Of a DNA stretch of 64,000 nt, positions 60,931 to 64,000 are shown in pieces. A program made the translations under genes and the position numbers. The first letter of the stretch is position 1. Every line of letters begins with the position of its first letter. Below the pieces are notes generated by a model, which saw nothing but the letters and a program-made list of their open reading frames with translations, was not told the DNA's origin and did no database searches. The stretch covers positions 806,001-870,000 of the forward strand of contig JBLWWJ010000002.1 of NCBI GenBank assembly GCA_048268005.1, written 5' to 3'. The DNA is from Ancylomarina sp048268005 (GTDB lineage Bacteria > Bacteroidota > Bacteroidia > Bacteroidales > Marinifilaceae).

Positions 60931-61713
60931 CTAATCATTATTTCGTGTTCCAATTTCGCTGATGGCCAGTGTTCCAGCTACAACGGATATTATAGCTGCA
61001 AAGCTAGAGAAGGAAACGCCACAAAAAGGAACTATTAGGCATAAGGAGAATACAAAACCATTAGCAATTACAATGCCTTTATTCTCTCTCATAAACTGAA
61101 CACTTTGCTTTAAGTTTAGCTTTTTACGTTCAAGAGCATAATCCATAAAGGAAAAGCCATAGAAATAAGCTGAAATAAAGAATAGCATAATAGCAGCAAA
61201 CCAACCAATAATGGGAATAAAACTCAAAATAAACATCAGTATAGTTAGAACAAGCTCTATGCTGAAATTACGTAAGGCTATGATAATTCCCCTGAGTACA
61301 TCTTTTAATAGCTGAACAAAGCTAAAAGGATAGTCTACGCCTGTTTTAATCTTTTCCGTTCTCTCCGATAAATACGAAAAAACCGGTGACATTAGAATAA
61401 TAATGATATAACCACCCAAATATGCAAATAGTAAGAAAAACATGATCTTGAAAGTGAGCCAAACAAAGGCATCCATGATGGTTTTTAAGACACCTGAGCC
61501 CCAAAATTCGGCTTGTTTTAATTGAAATTGATTTTCTAAATAGACTTTTGATGTATCGGAGAAACTATTAACCATATCCCAACCAAACCAAAACAAGAGA
61601 ACATTAAAGGCCAGCGGGAATAGGAAAAACCAGGCTAACTTCTTTTTGAAAATAAAACTTAAGGCTTCTGAGTAAGTACGAAGTCCAAAGCTAAAATCTT
61701 TGAAAAAACTCAT
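60931..61713 (-). CDS. EI24/CysZ-like membrane protein
   Basis: 260 residues with four to six long membrane helices. The N-terminal MSFFKDFSFGLRTYSEALSF, then FIFKKKLAWFFLFPLAFNVL, and the central FSFVQLLKDVLRGIIIALRN match EI24-domain proteins. This family includes CysZ, a sulfate uptake protein. No sulfur-assimilation genes are near, so CysZ function is not claimed. Single gene on the - strand. Confidence 0.75.
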   Translation of the reverse strand: MSFFKDFSFGLRTYSEALSFIFKKKLAWFFLFPLAFNVLLFWFGWDMVNSFSDTSKVYLENQFQLKQAEFWGSGVLKTIMDAFVWLTFKIMFFLLFAYLGGYIIIILMSPVFSYLSERTEKIKTGVDYPFSFVQLLKDVLRGIIIALRNFSIELVLTILMFILSFIPIIGWFAAIMLFFISAYFYGFSFMDYALERKKLNLKQSVQFMRENKGIVIANGFVFSLCLIVPFCGVSFSSFAAIISVVAGTLAISEIGTRNND

Positions 61714-61861
61714 ATAAAACGTATTAAAATAGAAATGTATAGATCTTTACAAGGAAAACCGAATAAGGCTGATCCTTTATAAAGTTTTAAATTTAACAAC
61801 TTGCATGTATAATCCGAATATTGAAACTAAAAAACAGCAGGATTTTATTACTTAGAATCAT

Positions 61862-61892
61862 TTTGAATTGGAGCTGAATTGTATCATCTTTG
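61862..61892 (+). promoter_or_regulatory. Promoter of the SBF-type transporter gene
   Basis: TTTG (61862-61865), a 19-bp spacer and CATCTTTG (61885-61892), one base off TAnnTTTG. It overlaps an upstream TTG codon at 61879, arguing that the protein starts at ATG 61909 or 61912. Confidence 0.55.
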
Positions 61893-61908
61893 TTTTACAA
61901 AAATACGA

Positions 61909-62850
61909 ATGATGATAAAATTACTTACCCGGATAATACGTGACAGGAACTTTGTTTTAATTCTGGCTGTCATATTAGGCTTGACGATTGGTGATTGGGC
62001 AGAATACTTGAAGACTTATACTTTTTACATTTTAGCTGTTGTGATGATTTTCTCGACAACGGGTTTAAGTACAAAAGCCTTGTTCCCTTTAAAGAAAATG
62101 ATTCAACCCCTTTTGTTGGGTTCAATCCTCAATTATTTTGTTTTCGGTTCGGTTATTATCAGTTTAGCCTATTTTCTGATGCCAACTCCAGAGTTGTTCC
62201 TTGGATTTGTAGTGATTGCTGCCACACCACCTGGTTTGGCTGTCATACCTTTTTCACATATTCTCGAAGGGGATATCAAGTATGGAATTGTTGGTGTTTT
62301 GGGTGCTTTTATCAGTTCTATTTTTTTGGCACCAGCCATAGTTGGTCTGTTAAGTAATGTTGATGGTGGTATCGACTCAAGCATGCTTTTTATGACGATG
62401 ATTAAGTTAGTTTTGATTCCTATGATCCTATCTCGATTCTTATTATGGGAACCAATTAAACCAACTGTTGAAAAGGTGAGAGGGAAAATTGTTGATTGGG
62501 GCTTTGCCTTATTAATTTTTACTGCAGTCGGATTAAATAGACAAGTTTTTTTCTCAAATTTTGAGGTGCTTTTTTTAGTCGCTTTGGTCTTGTTTCTTAG
62601 TATATTTGGATTAGGTTGGGTGTATGAGAAATTTGCACAGAGAATTGGAGTTGTTAAGGAAGTTGCATTGACACAAAACCTGTTGCTTACTATTAAAAGT
62701 TCTGGTTTTGCTGTTGTTACAGCATTAACTTTATTTGGTAAAGAGGCTGCTATCCCTTCAGCTGTTATGGCAGTTTTTGTTTTATTGTATCTTCTCTACC
62801 TTTCGTTTAGGATGGAATACAGAAAGAAAAGGATAAAGGATAAAGGATAA
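61909..62850 (+). CDS. Bile acid:sodium symporter (SBF)-like transporter
   Basis: 313 residues from ATG 61909 (MMIKLLTRIIRDRNFVLILA). A frame from TTG 61879 would start inside the promoter. About ten membrane helices in the BASS/arsenite-permease fold: FYILAVVMIFSTTGLSTKAL, VVIAATPPGLAVIPFSHILE (crossing-helix region with Pro-Pro-Gly), and a late IKSSGFAVVTALTLFGKEAA. The substrate is an organic anion at best guess. The last codons (RIKDKG) are encoded by the start of the GGATAAA array, so repeat number affects the C-terminus. Confidence 0.78.
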   Translation: MMIKLLTRIIRDRNFVLILAVILGLTIGDWAEYLKTYTFYILAVVMIFSTTGLSTKALFPLKKMIQPLLLGSILNYFVFGSVIISLAYFLMPTPELFLGFVVIAATPPGLAVIPFSHILEGDIKYGIVGVLGAFISSIFLAPAIVGLLSNVDGGIDSSMLFMTMIKLVLIPMILSRFLLWEPIKPTVEKVRGKIVDWGFALLIFTAVGLNRQVFFSNFEVLFLVALVLFLSIFGLGWVYEKFAQRIGVVKEVALTQNLLLTIKSSGFAVVTALTLFGKEAAIPSAVMAVFVLLYLLYLSFRMEYRKKRIKDKG

Positions 62851-62891
62851 AGGATAAAGGATAAAGGATAAAGGATAAAGGATAAAGGATA
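62831..62891 (+). repeat. Heptanucleotide tandem array (GGATAAA)8.7
   Basis: Eight perfect GGATAAA units from 62831 to 62886 plus GGATA. The SBF-type gene ends within the third unit (TAA at 62848-62850). Seven is not a multiple of three, so all three frames are cycled and each meets TAA within 21 bases. Confidence 0.97.
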
Positions 62892-62983
62892 GGCCAGCTG
62901 TGCTGGTCTCCAGAATCGGGAATAAAGTTAGGCATGGTTTATTTATGACTTAAACTTAAATTACTAATCATTAATTACACAGA

Positions 62984-63745
62984 GTGAAACTCACTTTTTT
63001 AGGCACCGGAACATCTCAGGGAATACCCATTATAGCATGTAAATGTCCAGTTTGCTTATCTACTGATAAAAGAGATAAGCGATTGCGAACATCTGTTTTT
63101 ATTGAGGTTGATGGACAAAATATTGTAATCGATAGCGGTCCTGATTTTCGTTATCAAATGTTGAGAGCTCAGGTTGAGAAACTTGATGCCATTCTGTTTA
63201 CACACGAACATAAGGATCATACGGCTGGATTAGACGATGTAAGAGCTTTTAATTGGGTAAATAAGAAAGCTGTGGATATCTATGCTGAAGAACGTGTTCA
63301 AGCTTCCTTAAAACAGGAGTTTGCCTATGTGTTCGCCGAATTTAGATACCCTGGTATTCCACAACTTAATTTATGGACTGTAGAAAATAAAGCTTTTAAT
63401 ATTAATGGCACTGAAGTATTACCAATAAGGGCTAAACACTTTAGATTACCTGTGTATGGTTATCGAATTGAGGACCTAGCTTATATTACGGATGCTAATT
63501 ATATCTCTAAAGAAGAAAAAGAGAAAATGCAAGGTCTAAAGGTTCTTGTTGTTAATGCATTGAGAAAAGAAAAGCATTTGTCTCATTATACACTTTCCGA
63601 AGCTTTGGCTTTAATCGAAGAGCTAAAACCTGAAGTAGCCTACTTAACTCACTTTAGTCATCAGCTTGGATTTCATGAAGACATATCAAAGGAGTTACCT
63701 GAGAATGTATTTATGGCTTATGATGGTTTGCAAATAAAGATTTAA
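62984..63745 (+). CDS. MBL-fold metallo-hydrolase, PhnP-like
   Basis: 253 residues from a GTG start at 62984 (MKLTFLGTGTSQGIPIIACK). The metal motif THEHKDHTAGLDD (His74, His76, Asp78, His79) gives the two-metal site. A Cys cluster ACKCPVC (Cys19, 21, 24), followed by RDKRLRTSVFI, is like the structural zinc knuckle of PhnP, the 1,2-cyclic phosphate phosphodiesterase. Later His ligands are in AKHFRLP and THFSHQLGFH. Without phn genes nearby, the natural substrate is open; a cyclic phosphodiester is likely. Confidence 0.88.
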   Translation: MKLTFLGTGTSQGIPIIACKCPVCLSTDKRDKRLRTSVFIEVDGQNIVIDSGPDFRYQMLRAQVEKLDAILFTHEHKDHTAGLDDVRAFNWVNKKAVDIYAEERVQASLKQEFAYVFAEFRYPGIPQLNLWTVENKAFNINGTEVLPIRAKHFRLPVYGYRIEDLAYITDANYISKEEKEKMQGLKVLVVNALRKEKHLSHYTLSEALALIEELKPEVAYLTHFSHQLGFHEDISKELPENVFMAYDGLQIKI

Positions 63746-63763
63746 AAAGTTTATATATAAAAA

Positions 63764-63793
63764 AAAGACCTCAAATATTTATTTGAGGTCTTT
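63764..63793. terminator. Bidirectional terminator, MBL gene / S9 peptidase gene
   Basis: Perfect 13-bp stem AAAGACCTCAAAT / ATTTGAGGTCTTT with an ATTT loop. A run on the left and T on the right serve the two convergent genes. Confidence 0.93.
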
Positions 63794-63801
63794 CTGTATG
63801 T

Positions 63802-64000
63802 TTACTTCTTTAATTCGTAACCATCGTATTTGCCTTTCTTAATGGCTGGTATGCCATCAACCATCCAGGCAGGAGCAGCTTCCCCTTTTAGATAGTAATC
63901 GAAAAATTGCATCATTCTAATGGATAAATCCATGCGGTTAGCACGACCTTTTAGATTATGTGCTTCATTATTGTATGAAAGCATCCAGCAAGGTTTCTGT
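63802..64000 (-). CDS. Prolyl oligopeptidase family (S9) peptidase, C-terminal end
   Basis: About 65 C-terminal residues; the gene continues beyond the right edge. The visible part reads QKPCWMLSYNNEAHNLKGRA, then NRMDLSIRMMQFFDYYLKGE and PAWMVDGIPAIKKG. NNEAHNL contains the catalytic His of S9 peptidases, and FFDYYLKGE..P.WM is the usual ending of the secreted dipeptidyl/prolyl oligopeptidases of Bacteroidota. The Ser and Asp of the triad and any signal peptide lie outside the window. Confidence 0.9.
   Translation of the reverse strand, partial: QKPCWMLSYNNEAHNLKGRANRMDLSIRMMQFFDYYLKGEAAPAWMVDGIPAIKKGKYDGYELKK

Noticed and set aside
62831..62891. Short-period repeat as a CRISPR array
   Set aside because: The units are contiguous 7-mers without spacers, and no cas genes are present.

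Overview
The window is an AT-rich chromosomal segment from a member of the Bacteroidota, most likely a marine, gliding, anaerobic or facultative lineage of the Marinilabiliales/Marinifilaceae type. This placement rests on family composition, not on a search. Supporting signs are: rpoC followed by a DUF3467 gene, the gliding genes gldF and gldG, a type IX secretion (T9SS) cargo protein, DUF2807 and ArsE/F/G-like proteins, a general lack of Shine-Dalgarno sequences, and many promoters of the Bacteroidota form TTTG-N19-TAnnTTTG. No rRNA, tRNA, CRISPR array, transposase or phage gene was seen.

Region by region. 1-4.7 kb: the 3' two thirds of rpoC, a DUF3467 gene and a convergent CstA-type transporter. 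4.9-8.9 kb: an etfB-etfA-acyl-CoA dehydrogenase operon. 9-25.3 kb: a large glycerol / glycerol-3-phosphate (G3P) regulon, all on the + strand. It contains padR-glpK1, glpD1, glpK2-glpF, a small outer-membrane barrel, a 48-codon ORF, glpD2-glpT-glycerophosphodiesterase-porin, and two further porins. Both glpK and glpD are duplicated. GlpK1 has altered ATP-site motifs. The two glpD promoters share a conserved leader with an inverted pair of about 21-bp boxes. 25.3-27.3 kb: a macrodomain protein and phosphofructokinase. 27.3-30.9 kb (- strand): an arsR-arsE-arsF-like unit followed by an ArsG-like CcdA-type protein, a DUF318/ArsP-type permease and a DCC thiol oxidoreductase, with a perfect palindromic operator in front of arsR.

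31-38 kb: a GreA-like protein and a 2168-residue secreted protein with seven calcium-loop (FG-GAP/VCBS) repeats, a UnbV/ASPIC domain and a T9SS sorting tail. 38.5-43.6 kb: pheT, then surE, a small membrane protein and lpxB. The surE junction carries a 57-bp tandem duplication. 43.6-45.4 kb (- strand): a DUF2807 lipoprotein and a PagL-like lipid A deacylase. 45.6-51 kb: gldF-gldG, dnaN, a DnaQ-type exonuclease and a fumarylacetoacetate-hydrolase-family protein. 51.3-57.5 kb: long-chain acyl-CoA ligase, pepD, and on the - strand a D-threonine-aldolase-like enzyme with pncB. 57.8-64 kb: two paralogous MFS transporters with matching promoters, an EI24-like membrane protein, an SBF-type transporter ending in a heptanucleotide repeat, a PhnP-like metallo-hydrolase, and the end of an S9 peptidase.

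How it works together (inference). Extracellular glycerophosphodiesters and glycerol would cross the outer membrane through the porins and be split by the lipoprotein phosphodiesterase. They would enter by GlpT or GlpF, be phosphorylated by GlpK and oxidised by GlpD, and join glycolysis near phosphofructokinase. Acyl-CoA ligase, acyl-CoA dehydrogenase and ETF could handle the fatty acids released from the same lipids. The strongest candidates for something undescribed are the paired inverted boxes in the glpD leaders, the motif-altered GlpK1 next to a PadR regulator, and the surE-junction duplication.
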